Positions 1 to 12,010 of a stretch of 64,000 nucleotides of DNA are shown piece after piece (position 1 is the first letter of the stretch; each line of letters begins with the position of its first letter). Position numbers and translations under genes: made by a program. Where the stretch lies: assembly GCF_036785885.1 (NCBI RefSeq), contig NC_092310.1, forward strand, positions 7,440,001 to 7,504,000. The letters are read 5' to 3'. The notes under the pieces are model-generated. The model did not search any database and was not told the DNA's origin. It saw only the letters and a list, made by a program, of their open reading frames with translations. The DNA comes from Coffea arabica. Taxonomy: Eukaryota > Streptophyta > Magnoliopsida > Gentianales > Rubiaceae.

Positions 1-974
1 AGCTTTCCATGAAAAGACAACCACACCACACCTCATTAAACCAAGTTACAATCATAATTTTTCTTTCACAAGTTACAATCATAATTGAGGGCTATAAAAG
101 AATTACATGAGCAATATTTTTGTCATCACGCAAAATCAACCTCGGCAACCGTTTGTGCCGGTTGTATTCATTTTTCACTGCGCGTAACTTCCATTGCACA
201 CGATATAACTTACTTTATACATGACGTAATTTTTCAACACTTTTTTGTGAACCCCACACATGACATGAAAATCGAATTACATGCTATAATTTGAGCCGCA
301 CACATTTTTTAGGCCACATCGTAACGGTTAACCTTCAGGAACGGTTGTCACTGTCCTGCCCCATTTCCATCAACCTCACACTTACCAGCCAGCTGGCCAC
401 ATACAACCATTCATGCCACCAAATACCATAAAAGTCCATAATCTTGTCATCCAATCAGAAGAGAAATAAGAGGACTAAACCAATCCCAATTGAAAATTCC
501 CTCTTAGATTAGTCAAGATAGAAGACACTACAAACAGTAAGGTTGTCACATCATCAGTGACAAGGAAAGGCAAAACACGGTTCATCAATAATTGAAATGA
601 CTATTCAGGGCTTCGGATAATTAAAAAAATAAAGTAAAACTGAATATAATAATTGGGGCAGCTCGTGGGAAGAAACTGGACGGATCTCATAAATCATTTA
701 TAAAGAATTCCCAAAAAAAAAAATGTCAATTATTACATTTCCTCGTTGAGTTCATAAAGTTGGTCTGAAGTGTTTATTGTCTTCTACCTATGAGCCTTCA
801 GATAAGACGCTTAATTTCTCCTGCAAAAGATTCTGCAATAATCTTAAAATAGTCAAAACAGCCAAAAGAAAAATAGTAAAGAAATGAAACTACTGGCCCC
901 GGATATCCATTCAATCATTCATACATGAAAATTGGAGTGAAACACCAAATTCCTCTCCCTCTTGCTTCTTGATC
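1..974 (+). promoter_or_regulatory. 5' flank of CYP81-like gene 1
   Basis: No credible coding region is seen. The stretch is AT-rich and ends in a pyrimidine-rich leader directly before the ATG at 975. The last 30 or so bases (AACACCAAATTCCTCTCCCTC and on to the ATG) resemble the leaders of the relic at 11,873 and of gene 2 at 28,304, so this part is an old shared promoter or 5' UTR. A TATA-like ATTTATAAAG lies near 697-706, but it is far from the ATG and the transcription start is not known. Confidence 0.4.
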
Positions 975-1912
975 ATGGAGATTCTATTGAGTGTTCTGAT
1001 TCTGATCTTCTCCATCTCGATTGCTCTAATACTATACCTCCAGCGAAAGGAGAACAAACAGCCTCCAAGTCCACCAGCCCTTCCAATTGTAGGCCATCTC
1101 CACCTCTTGAGAAATACTGCTCCTCACTTGGCATTTCATAAGCTCTCCATCAAGTACGGCCCCGTGGTTTCCCTTCGTTTTGGGATTCGCCGCATCCTTG
1201 TTGTGTCTTCTCCATCACTTGCAGAGGAATGCTTTTCCAAGACTAATGATATCGTCTTTGCAAACCGACCTGAGTCCATTTCCAGTAAGCACCTTGGCTA
1301 TAACCACACAACTCTTGTTTTCTCCCCGTACGGAGATCACTGGCGTAACTTACGCCGACTGACCGCCATCCATATCTTTTCTTCAATCAGTCTCCTCCAG
1401 TCCTCCTCAATTTGGACAAATGAAATGCGTTTTATTGTCAAAAAACTGTTCTCAAGTTGCTCTGATGAGAAAAGTTGGAAAGTTGTGGACCTGAATTCTT
1501 TGTTCTTGGAACTGGTTTTCAATGTGGTAATGAAAATGATTGCTGGCAAAAGATGGCCATCCGATCAGTCAGATGATGCATTTAAGCCGAGTGTTTTCTC
1601 GGATATTTGTGATTATATTCCAATTTTAAGGTGGATTGGTTTTAGAGGGCAGGAGAAGAGTTCGATTAACTTGCAGAGAAAAAGAGACAAATTTCTGCAG
1701 GATCTGATTGAAGAAACTCGGAAAAGGAATGGTGAAGATGTTTCATGTTCAACTAAAACAAAAGAAATTATTCAAGCGTTGTTGTCTCTACAAGATGCTG
1801 ATCCTGAATACTACACAAATGAAACTATCAAAGGAATAATGCAAGTAAGTCTCTTTTTGAGTCTTTTCTTTTCAAAGGATATATCCCTCTACCAGCGCCT
1901 TTTTATTATATA

Positions 1913-1959
<47 letters not shown>

Positions 1960-4096
1960 GTAGTTCTAGGTAGGGCTGCAAACGAGTCGAGTCGAGTCGA
2001 GTTTTGAGCTAATCGAATCGAGTCTCGACTAAATTTTACCAAGCTTGAGCTCGAGCTCGAACTCGACGAGCCAGCAATTTTCGAGCTCGAGTTCGAAAAA
2101 AATAAAAAAATAATAATTATTTTATTTTTAAAAAAATAAATAAAATAATATTTTTTTCTTAATAAATAATAAAATATTAAGGATATATACGTAATTTTAC
2201 TATGAAAATAAAAAATAAAAAAATATATATAATATACATAATTTTATTATTAAATAAAAAATAAAAAATATATATATACTCAAGTTCGCGAGCCGGCTCG
2301 CGAGCTAACGAGCTTAATATTCTGAGCTCGAGTTCGAGCTCGAGTTTGACTGGAGCCGGCTCGAGCTCGACTCGAGCAGCTCGCGAACGGCTCGATTCGT
2401 TTGCAGTCCTAGTTCTAGGTTGCCCCATACTATTTAGGGCACAGGTTCAATGTGCACTAGAGGCGAAAATTGAGCATTTGAGATGAAATTCAACAACTTC
2501 GGACTTTGCTGTCGACTCCTAGGTCCTTGGAATGGAGGGCTAAATGGAAATTTAGTGGAATCACTGAATAGCCTTCTATTTTATAATGGCCTATACAGTG
2601 TCCCCGCTGGTGTTGCCTTATCAGGGCGGCTGAGATCAAATTTTTCTTGGTTAAATACAAAAGACTCCCTTATAGTTTAATTGAATGTTAAACTTAATTC
2701 TCTATAGTCCAAAAGCTTACAATTTAGTTTCTCGTAGTTTGTGAGCTTTTGAAATACCTACAAGATTCATGATTAAATACTTTCCAGTCAAGAACACTTG
2801 ACAAACCACTGCAAAATTTAAAACTACAACACTTTCAATTCAAATTGAGGGACAGTTATGAAACGAGTAATTCTCTGTTCAGTCAAATAATCATTTTTAA
2901 ACTATGTGAAAATTTAAAAATTACTAATAAAATGGATTGGAGCTATGATGTATAATCTTGGCAACCAACTATTGTAAAGGCCAGGACTTCAACTGCTGAG
3001 GTTCCTAATAAATATATATACCTTGGTGTTAGCTCTAAAAACCTGGCCCCTTGAAGGTTTCCAGGACTGAGTTTTGATGCACAAGGGGCTGCCTAAGTTG
3101 GCATGTTAAAAACATTTCTTTTTGTGTGATAACATGTAAAACTACTAGGTTTTTTTTTTTTTTTTTGTAAGTCTAACAATCTAGATTTTGATAAACAATA
3201 TGGATAGTTGATTGGTATTATAATGTAATTTTCCATAATAGAGGGAAATGAAGGTCATTTTGTAATTAATCTTGTAATGTAGAAACATCCCGTGATACGT
3301 CTTATATGATCAGAAAAGTCTCAATGTACAAAGTTGATCTTCACTGATGAATAATAAAAGCAATTCTGTTTCTAAAATTAGATAATTTTTCCTTGGAAGT
3401 GGAACTAACAATTACTATTATTTCTGAGCATTTATTTCGAGTTTGCTTTGATTTTGACTAAACTTCAGTTTGTTTGTCTAGATTATGTTTACAGCAGGAA
3501 CACACACTTCAGCTTTTACCATGGAGCGCGCAATGTCATGTCTGTTAAACCATCCTGACATATTACAGAAAGCAAAGAATGAAATCGACGACCAAGTCAC
3601 ATACTCTGGGCGTTTGCTGGAGGATTCAGATCTCTCCAAATTGCCATATTTACGTTGTATAATTAACGAAACACTTAGAATTTTTCCTCCTGCACCAACT
3701 CTTGTACCACATTATTCATCTGAAGATTGCATCATTGGAGGCTACAAAGTTGCTAAGGATACAACTCTGTTTGTTAATGCGTGGGCCATTCACAGAGACC
3801 CCAACTTATGGGAAGAGCCAAGCGAGTTCAAGCCAGAAAGGTTCGAGGGTTTGGATGAAGGATTTAAATTTCTTCCATTTGGAAAAGGGAGGAGGGCTTG
3901 TCCAGGGGCTGCAATGGCTATGAGATTGGTTGGATTGGCGGTGGGCACGTTGGTTCAATGCTTTGAGTGGGAAAGTGCAGAATCTCAAATGGTGGAGTTT
4001 GATGAAAAATCTGGCGTCACTTTGGGCAAGACCAAGCCTTTGGAGGCATTGTACAAGCCACGCCTTTCCATGATCAGCTTAGTTTCTCAGCTTTGA
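975..4096 (+). CDS. CYP81-family cytochrome P450, gene 1 (two exons)
   Basis: Exon 1 is 975-1844 (290 codons) and exon 2 is 3482-4096 (204 codons plus TGA). They join in phase 0 across a 1637-bp intron that begins GTAAGT after CAA and ends TCTAG, giving 494 aa, normal for CYP81. A TTG ATC precedes the ATG at 975, which matches the start used by gene 2. Residues 1-22 form a hydrophobic ER anchor, followed by a proline hinge PPSPPALP (30-37), the C-helix WRNLRR, I-helix AGTHTS (295-300), ETLR (353-356), PERF (408-411) and the haem loop FGKGRRACPG with Cys430. It is expected to be an NADPH-P450 reductase-dependent monooxygenase on the cytosolic ER face. CYP81 enzymes act on isoflavonoids, lignans and other specialised metabolites; the substrate here is unknown. 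Oddities are His298 where most P450s have Asp or Glu, and Arg306 where the family usually has Trp (TMERAM). No frame lesion is seen, so the gene may be functional. Confidence 0.93.
1905..1960. repeat. TA-rich microsatellite in intron 1
   Basis: A run of TA dinucleotides interrupted by TGTG and TATG lies 60 bp inside the gene 1 intron and directly abuts the MITE at 1972. It is likely length-polymorphic. Confidence 0.85.
1972..2410. mobile_element. 439-bp MITE in intron of CYP81 gene 1
   Basis: The ends are imperfect terminal inverted repeats: AGGGCTGCAAACGAGTCGAG at the left and the complement of an AGGACTGCAAACGAATCGAG-like end at the right. A direct repeat AGTTCTAGGT flanks it (1962-1971 and 2411-2420; 11 bp if one ambiguous T is counted). 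Subterminal regions are packed with CGAGCTCGAG-type units in both orientations and the core is almost pure A/T. There is no transposase, so it is non-autonomous. A 10-11 bp duplication fits Mutator better than hAT (8 bp), but the terminal sequence resembles hAT-type plant MITEs, so the superfamily is left open. Confidence 0.85.
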
Positions 4097-4151
4097 GTTT
4101 ATATAATAATTTGTTTTTAAGGTAAAACAGAGACAAATTTAATACTTTATC

Positions 4152-7077
4152 TTTTTTTTTCAGAAACGATAAAAATTTTATTTCTAATAATAAGGAAATA
4201 ACGATACATTGTATGAGCAAGGGCTCAAACTTAGACTTTACAAAAGTGGACCAGGCCACTGAGGAGCTTTGAATTCCTCATCAAAGTATATGCATAGCTA
4301 ATCTACTCAGTTTTGCACTGAGTCTATTCATTTCAACAGGCAAGCTATCAAATGAGCATTTCCTAAACATTGAGCTAAGATCTTTTATATCCTCCAAGTG
4401 AGTTGCCAGCCTTAAGTTGCTAGAAGCTTGATACCTTATCATATTTAGGACCTGAGTGCATGGCGTTTGGATCTTGATATACTGCCACCCTTTCTCCTTT
4501 AGCTTACAAAGTGCCAATTTAATGGCCAAAAAAATGGTCCAGCACTACTGACCCAGTGCTTCTCTCCTTTAGTATCCAAGCTGCACATTTCTGGCTCATG
4601 TTGTTTTCTGCTGTAACTCCAATTCCCATATTTTGACCTTCTACATGTTGTCCCACCTCAACACTAATGTTCAGCAGGTTATCATCCTCCCCCACCCTTT
4701 CCTCCTCATCTTGTGCTATTTCTGTTTCTGAGATGCTCATCTGATGTTCAGTCTGTTGTGATTGGTGATACTCCTCCCAGTCCTTGATTGCTTTCCTGAT
4801 AACTTCCATTGGATGTCTATCCTTCTCTTCGAATTCAGCTTCATTCCTGGCTTTCCAGATCTGCCAAAGTATTTCCACTGTTAAGGCTATGTGTTCACTT
4901 CCATCCTTTCTCGTCTACACTTCCATTAACATACTCTATCATCTCCTGAAATCAGCAGTGTGTTCCTTAAGTCCATCCCATTGGAGAGGTGCATCCGCTA
5001 TATCATTTGTGCTTGTTTGCAGTGAAAAAAATATGTGTTCCACTATTTCAATATTTTCTCCACATAGCTTGCAAATTATGTCACCTTTGCCTGTTCGCTT
5101 ATGTATTGCTTCCCTACTTGGCAAGGTTTGGTTCAGGCTTTTCCAAACAAACAGTTTTGTTTGTGCTTTATCTTCATCTTCCATAGCTGTTTCCAGACTT
5201 TTTCACTTCCTCCTTCCCAGCTTGTCTCTCCCTTGACTCTTTTGTTTACTTCCTGCTACTTATTCTCTCTTGTTATTGCTTCATATGCTGACCTAACTGT
5301 GTATTGTCCATTCTTGCTGTGGCTCCAAAAGGTCTACCAGTTAGGCTTACAGGGATATTGAGTATCTATCCCGCTTCTCTTGCATTAAAGGTCCTAAAAA
5401 TTAATGGTGAGTTCCATCTAAAGTTGGAGATCAGTTCACTCACTTTGCTAATCTTGCACCCTGGGGGTTTAGGGGACTCTAATTTACCTTCTTTGCCATC
5501 CTGAATCCAAGCATCCTCCCAAATTCTAGTGCCATTGCCATTCCCAATTTTTTTCCTTGCTCCTCTCCTTACTTCCTCTCTTGCTCCCATCATCATGCTT
5601 TTCCATATCCAGGAGGAGTTGCTTGTACTTCACAGCTCAAAGGTGACTCATTTTAATAATACTTGGCTTTCATCACCTTGCTCATCAGCAGGTTTGGGCA
5701 GGTGAGGAGCCTCCAGATTTTTCCTAAGCCACCATTGTGCTTTCCAGATGCCATCATTGTGCTTTCCAGATGCCATCTTTTTCCATGAGCACCAGTGCAC
5801 TTTCCTTTTTCCATTATCCTCTCCCCACAAGAACCTTGCCATTAAAGCATGTATGTCTTTGCAAAGTTTCACTGGAAGCTTGAAGCATGACATTGCGTAG
5901 GTTGGCATTGACATGGTTATAGCTTTCAGTAACACCTCTTTTCCTGCTTGGGAGAGCTTCTTGTTGCACCAATTAGATTGTTTTCTGACATTTGTCTCTG
6001 GTAAATCCAAAAATCTGGTCCTTGGTTCTGGTGATGACCATGGGCAGCCCCAGATACCTCCCTTGATGTACCACCTTTATATTTCCTAGTCTACTACAGA
6101 TTTCCTCTTGTTCCTCCTGTTCCATATTCTTGCTAAACAAGACTGATGACTTTTCCATGTTATCATTTGTCTTGAGCCTTGTTCATACGTTTCCAGTATC
6201 CTCATCACCTCTTCAGCTTGAGCCTTCTCAGCTTTGCAAAAAACCAGGGAGTCATCTGCAAAGAAAAAGTGATTGATTGATGGTCCATTTCGACTTATCT
6301 TCATTCCTGTCAGCTTATGGTTCTCTGCTTGACCCAATAAATTGGAGAAACCTTCTGATACTAATAGGAAAAGGTAAGGCGACAGGGGGTCACCTTGCCT
6401 AATTCCCCTTGAAGGTACTACGTATCCTTTTGATTCCCCATTTATGTTGAAGGAGAAGGTAGCTGTTGTGATGCCTTCCATAATCCAGTTGATCCATATC
6501 TCACTTAATCCCATTTTGGTCATCATTGCCTTCAAGTATCCCTACTCCACCCTGTCATGGGCTTTTGACATGTCTAACTTTAAAGCCATGAAACCTTGAG
6601 ATCCCTACCTTTTGTTTTTAAGGTAGTGCAAGTACTCATGAGAAACTATAACATTGTCCAAAATTTGTCTTCCATGCACAAAGGCTGCCTGGTTTTTACT
6701 GATGCAGTTATCCAACACTTATTTTAGTCTGTTTGCAAGAATTTTGGAAATGATTTTATACAGAACATTGCAAAGGCTTATAGGTTTGAACTGCTTGATT
6801 TCAATGGGGTTTTCTACCTTAGGGATCAGGGATATGATACTATGATTGACTGCTTTTAGCATATGGCCAGAGTGAAAAAAACTGTTGATGGCCTGAATGA
6901 TGTCTGTCTTAAGGATGTGCCAAAATTTCTGAAAAAAAGATTGGTATCATGCCATCTGGGCCAGGAGATTTTGTTGGATTCATGGAGAATAAGGCTTCTT
7001 TAATTTCTACCTCCCTAACAAGTGTAGTAAGTCCTATGTTCATTTGGTTAGTGATGGTCTGTGATATTCCCTGTAGC
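4152..7077 (-). mobile_element. 5'-truncated LINE (L1-type), antisense, in 3' flank of gene 1
   Basis: A perfect 19-bp target duplication ACAAATTTAATACTTTATC lies at 4133-4151 and 7078-7096. The left end of the element is a T run (4152-4160), the poly(A) tail of a minus-strand copy. Reading the minus strand from 7077 gives the start of an ORF2 reverse transcriptase (a KSPGPDGM motif near 6970), then SRGIRQGDPLSPYLF and the catalytic FADDS (within 6086-6535), then the C-terminal RT part. The 5' half (ORF1, endonuclease) is missing, as expected for a 5'-truncated target-primed insertion. It sits 55 bp past the stop of gene 1, so it may lie in that gene's 3' UTR or alter its polyadenylation. Confidence 0.93.
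4281..7060 (-). pseudogene. LINE ORF2 remnant: RT, zf-RVT and RNase H
   Basis: The minus-strand reading frame is broken into pieces by stops and frameshifts. In order it shows the RT palm (FADDSLVFCKAE, within 6086-6535), the RT C-terminal part (5648-6158), a zf-RVT domain with the CKLCG...EHIFF pattern (4939-5184) and an RNase H-like tail (4281-4878) ending in a region rich in MNRLSAKLSRLA-type residues. A 22-bp tandem duplication near 5733-5776 is one of the frame-disrupting changes. It cannot make an active protein. Confidence 0.88.
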
Positions 7078-7096
7078 ACAAATTTAATACTTTATC

Positions 7097-10000
7097 GAGT
7101 ATAATTACTAGCATAGATGGCAAATGGGCTGGACGGACAAACTTTGGACAGGATTCAAATGGGATCGAAACATATGGTCTATATCAAAGCAGTCTCATAT
7201 TAGTCACGGCATTAATATGGGCTAGTCCCATTTTGATAATGGACCGCACACCTAACAAATTGCCTGTTGCCTTTTTTTTTTTTTTTTTTTTTTTTGGAAA
7301 CTTCTCTTCTAAAAAATCGGTGTGCTGCAATTTTTCTATGTACTTTGTTTGTAATTTTATTTATTTTTTAATTTGTGAAAGCTCCATACTTCTTTTTATT
7401 CATCAAGCAATGATTTCTTTAAAGTAAACATTTATATTGAATTTCATTCATTCATTTCCTTGTCTCATTGAACCCAAAAAGTTAACATAGATGTTGATTT
7501 GATAAATTAATGTTAAAAAAATGCCGAATAATAAAACAGCAAACAACTAAATTATAATAATAAGACAAATCTATACTACTATTACTTTCTATTGTGTAAA
7601 GTCAAAACTTTAGTTTTAACATTGGGAAAAAGTATTATATTCTTTATTTTTGAGTAAAATGAAAGATAGAAAAGATCAATTGGTACATAAAAGTGGAAGT
7701 TGTTAAATCGGAAGTGGTGCGCCACACCTCCCAACACTGTACCAGTACTACTATAGTATTTCAAGTTTCACATCAAAAAAAACTTGAGACATGAAGATGG
7801 TATTCGTACGTTTTCCTGAAAAAAAAAAAAAAAGAAAGAAGAAGATGAAGAAGATAGTACCAGAGTATATTTAAAAAAGTAAATCTTATATACACTGTCA
7901 GATAGTGTATACACTATCACCGTTAAATTTATGATATTTGTGCAAAAGTTGAATTTCAAATTCAAATTTTACACAGTTATCACTCTTCCAACACTGAAAG
8001 TGTATACACTGTCAGTGTAGGAAAGATTAATTCTATTAAAAAATGAATTCTTTTTTTTTCTATTAAAGTAGATCAACGCTATAAATATAGATGACCATGC
8101 TAAAATGATTAATAAACAACTAAAAAAATGAAAATCTTGTAAATTGTCACTTTGGAATCTCACATGATATCCAAGCATTCCCATTTATAGTTGGGTATTG
8201 TTGGGATTAACCTCATTTAAAACCCAACCTCCATCACTTAAGCCCATTCCGTCCAAAATTCTTTTGGACACGGATAGCTCCATTGGAATTTGAGATCAAT
8301 GCACTTGATAAAAAAAAAATAAAAGAAAAAAAGAGCTAAAGAATAAATTAGAAAATCACAAATGGCACAAAAGAAATTTTAAGCAATGTCAATGATGAAT
8401 TTTGCAAACTGACAGGTAGAAATATTTTAACTTTTTTTTTTTTATCGTTTTGTTTCTCATCGTATGGTCAGTAAAATTATTAGCAATACTTACGCATATT
8501 GTAGGAATTAAGTAATTAATTAACTGCTCAGCCAAGATTAGTCTCGAGTCTTAACAGTTCTACAGGCTTGACCAAATTTTATGGAGCCCCCTGGGTTCCC
8601 TTTAAGATCAAGTCTTAAGTCTTAAACTTCGATTTAGTAAGTGCGTTTAAAGTATTGGGGTCAAAATTTAAAATGTAAAGTATAGCATACGTGGGAAGTA
8701 CATGCATCCTAAGACATCTTTATTCAATAATGAACAACCTAAAATCATATAAAAAAAAAACACCAAAAGGTAAAAATCAGCACAAAAAAAAAAAAAAAAG
8801 TGTCTGGCATAGAGTGTATCTTGATTATGATAGAATTATTCCTTTAATGGAACAAGAATATTGAAACAACTATAATCTTCTTTATCTTAAAGGCTCATAA
8901 TTGTATCGTATTCTACCCTGTTTCCCAGGGTTTGTCATAATTAGTTAATTATGTCTTCGGCTTTAGAATTAGAGATTAATGGTCTCGTATTAGGTTCGAT
9001 AAGAAAAATATTGAATCGAAAGAAAGAAAATTGTTAAGAGTTCAGTATTTTGAAGATAAAATAAAGAAAAGAGGTAAATTACTCATAACTAGGGGCAGAG
9101 GTAAATGTCCATGAGGGTGGGCAATTGCTACCCCTCGAATTTTTTAAAATTGCTTTGTTACCCAGCAAACATTTTTAGTCATGCTTTAAATTAGTTATGA
9201 TTGTGTTGGTTGCACCCCCTAAAATCACAAAAATTGTACCTTGCACCCGTTCAAACAAAAATTGAAGGGCAAATCACCAAGTAAAATCAATTGAAACCCA
9301 ATGTATTATAAGAAAGAAGTTAAGAGAAAACAAGTTAATATAGGCATATATAAAATCAAGCTACCATATTGGATTGAGAGCAACAATTTAGGAATGCATT
9401 GACAATTGACAAAAACAGTTGATGTCTGTAATGAAAGAAACAAGTTAATTACGTGGAAAGAAATAAACAAAATGAGAGAAAAGACTAGAAAAAGGAAACA
9501 TAAAGGTTTTGATACTACATATGGAACAAAATGTACATAACATATTTCTTTTTTTTTTTTTTAATTTGATTTACTCCTAACTCTTACAATCATTCACTTT
9601 TGTAAATTAGCAACAAGGTTTTACGCCGACGATTTTTAATTTTTCTAACCGATTTAGATATTAAATAGTTTACAATTCAATCGGTGACAAATTACAAATT
9701 CATTTGTGGAATAGTATTATTGTACTAATTCACTATGTGAATGAAGACGCCAAATTCTATCACTTTACGGACAAATTATCCATATTCTCCACCATGGAGA
9801 TCCTCGACAGCTGTTTGGTCCTGAATTTAGCCATATTCTCAATTACTCCGAGCTCCGATGTACTTACTTCAAATGAATTTTTATATTGCACGTTTCATTT
9901 TACTTTTCTTTAGCTTTATGTTCCATCTATTTTCTTTCATAATGGTACCACGCTAGCAACCTTGGTATTAAGAAAGTGGAATATACATGGGCAAGAAAAT

Positions 10001-10914
10001 CAATGTTTTTAAATTCGTATTGGTGAGTGAATTGGATGAACTTTTGATCCTGATTTAATAGTTTGGTCAAATGTTTAACTTTTTTTATTTTCTTTAATAT
10101 CAAATAATTTGGATAATACTGAAATATATATTAAAAAAATTCAGTGGTAACTGGGTCAATGGTCTGGATTTTGATCAATTTAATCAGTTTTTGACTGAGG
10201 TTAATGGAATTTTTTTTTCCATTTTCTGAGCTTAGCAAGTAATTGGACTAGTGCCATTACTAGTTCGCAGTCCAACAGGCCAAACCACTTAATCAGGTCT
10301 GATTTTTAAAATACTTAAATGAGTTTATCAATCCATGCGTGAAGATCATTGTAAATGCATGATTGATTACCACCATCATGGAAATACATCACATGGAGTT
10401 GAGGATTATAAAATGAAATAATAATGTTTGATCTTTTGAATGAGCAAGAAAGACGTGCAAATAAGTTTGATGTCTGCATCACAGTTTTTGAAACGATTAA
10501 TGGGAGATAATGGTTGCTATTAGGCTGCAATTTAAAACACATTCTTCCATTTTTTTTATTTTTATTTTTTTCTTTTGATATAATCTTTTACTCTTGGGAT
10601 AATATAAGCTAAGCCATCTTATTTGACAAAAACATGCTATGACAGGGCAACAAGACAGAGAAATAAAAGATGCCCTTCCGTAAGCAAATTGAATTGAGCT
10701 CGTTGTGACAACTGACAGGCTTTGTTGAATATGTAATTTTTTCAGAAAATATCTTTGGTAAAATGTACAAAAATTTGATTAGTGTGTAAATCTTTGTTGA
10801 CTATTCCATTTCTGATTGTTTAAGTTATGTACTCTTACACGTTTGGCAATATTTTATTTTACATTAGTAGACCAAGATGTTTGCAGTAATATACTCGATC
10901 TTCTTTTGTTTTTT
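7097..10914. other. Intergenic spacer, mostly unassigned
   Basis: No gene is supported. The spacer is AT-rich with homopolymer tracts, including a 24-T run at 7272-7295. Short frames here lack domain motifs. About 10,425-10,560 is similar to about 25,908-26,060 (shared ATGTTTGATCTTTT, GAGCAAGA-AGACGT and an AAAACACA end), which looks like old paralogous flank from duplication of the P450 locus. Confidence 0.6.
7890..8020. repeat. Short inverted-repeat element (MITE-like)
   Basis: The ends read TACACTGTCAGATAGTGTATACACTA at the left and the complement of an AGTGTATACACTGTCAGTGTA end at the right, around a core of about 70 bp. No clear target duplication could be assigned, so it is only a MITE-like inverted repeat. 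Confidence 0.5.
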
Positions 10915-11637
10915 AAGGGTAAAGTACGTCAAAGGTTATCAAACTTTTCAATAGCTTAGTTTTATTCTTGTAACTTTTTTTTGGTACTAAATGGTCCACT
11001 AAATTGTTTTAAAAGTCTCATTTTATTCATTGAACTATTTTTTTATAAGAAATTTCTCACTATTTTTTAAAATTTATTTTACCCACTCAACTACTTTTTG
11101 AACCAAATAACCTACTAAACTTTTAAAGTGATTTATTTGGATCGTTCTATTAGATTCTACCATTAAGATAGATAAAAAGTTTGCCATGTAGTCGTGTTTT
11201 AAATGGATAAATTTGTCATTTCACACCCAAAATCTATATGTCCAAATCAATTAGAAAAATTTATAGCTTCAGAAAAACCACAAATTCTATTTTGGATAGG
11301 GCCAAAAATAGTTTCTGTGTGGATCGAGATTTTATTTTGGGATTTAGGTATGTTTAAAAGTGATTGAATAGTTTAACCCATTGGGGTAGATGGATTTTAG
11401 GCCCGCAATGATGAAATTGTCCATTTAAATCAGGCTCACATGACAAACGTTCGTCTATCTTAATGGTAGAATTTAAACAAAATAGTCAAGATGAATCACT
11501 TTCAAGAGTTTAATAGGCTATTTGGTACGAAAAGTAGTTGACTGGGCAAAATAAAACTTTTAAAATGTTTAGTATGTAGTTTTATAGAAAGAATAGTTCA
11601 ATGAGACTTTTAAAAAGTTTGAACACCTTTAATCAAC
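10915..11637. mobile_element. Long foldback element (MITE-like)
   Basis: The left arm (about 10,918-11,250) and right arm (about 11,390-11,637) are imperfect reverse complements over some 250-330 bp. Paired landmarks are AAAGTCTCATT...GAACTATT, GTCAACTACTTTT, ACCAAATA-CCTA, and TCTACCATTAAGATAGA in the left arm with its complement at about 11,455. There is no coding capacity. End points are approximate and no target duplication was fixed. Confidence 0.65.
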
Positions 11638-11872
11638 AAGTAGCAACCTTATATTATTTTCTAATGGCTGAAGGAAAGGACTAAAAGTCTAAAACAGTCC
11701 CTTGTCACAGTCTTATCTACTCTTGTCTACTTTCAGTTAACAATCGTCCAATAATTGCATTAAAAGAAAATGCACACATGAAAAATGAAGTGATAAACCT
11801 TAACTTGTTCAGTATAAAGTCAACACCAAACTTCTCTCTTTCTTCTTGCTAGTTGCATCTTGAATTTTGATC

Positions 11873-12010
11873 ATGGAGTCACTCTACAGCATCCTAAGTC
11901 ACTTATTTTTTTTATATCTATTATTATTTTTACTCTAACCTATTTTAGGGGAAGATTCAGCTAAACCTACAAAGGAATCGACGGAAATTGAATCACCGTC
12001 TAACTAGACG
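11873..12010 (+). pseudogene. CYP81 5' relic (third P450 copy)
   Basis: The ATG at 11,873 sits in the same context as gene 2 (TTTGATCATGGAGT-ACTCTACA). The codons then match the CYP81 N-terminus: MESLYSILSHLFFLYLL, an in-frame stop, and after a frame change LQRNRRKL at about 11,968, the charged segment that follows the membrane anchor. The leader about 50 bp upstream (ATAAAGTCAAC..CAAAC) also matches gene 2. Homology fades after about 12,010 and no haem-loop, ETLR or PERF segment follows before the copia element at 12,705. It is therefore a dead remnant left by truncation after duplication. Confidence 0.72.

Noticed and set aside
9794..9913. Possible fourth CYP81 start (MEILDSCLVL)
   Set aside because: Only weak similarity to the gene 1 N-terminus over about 50 bp, with no shared leader and no hinge motif; likely chance.
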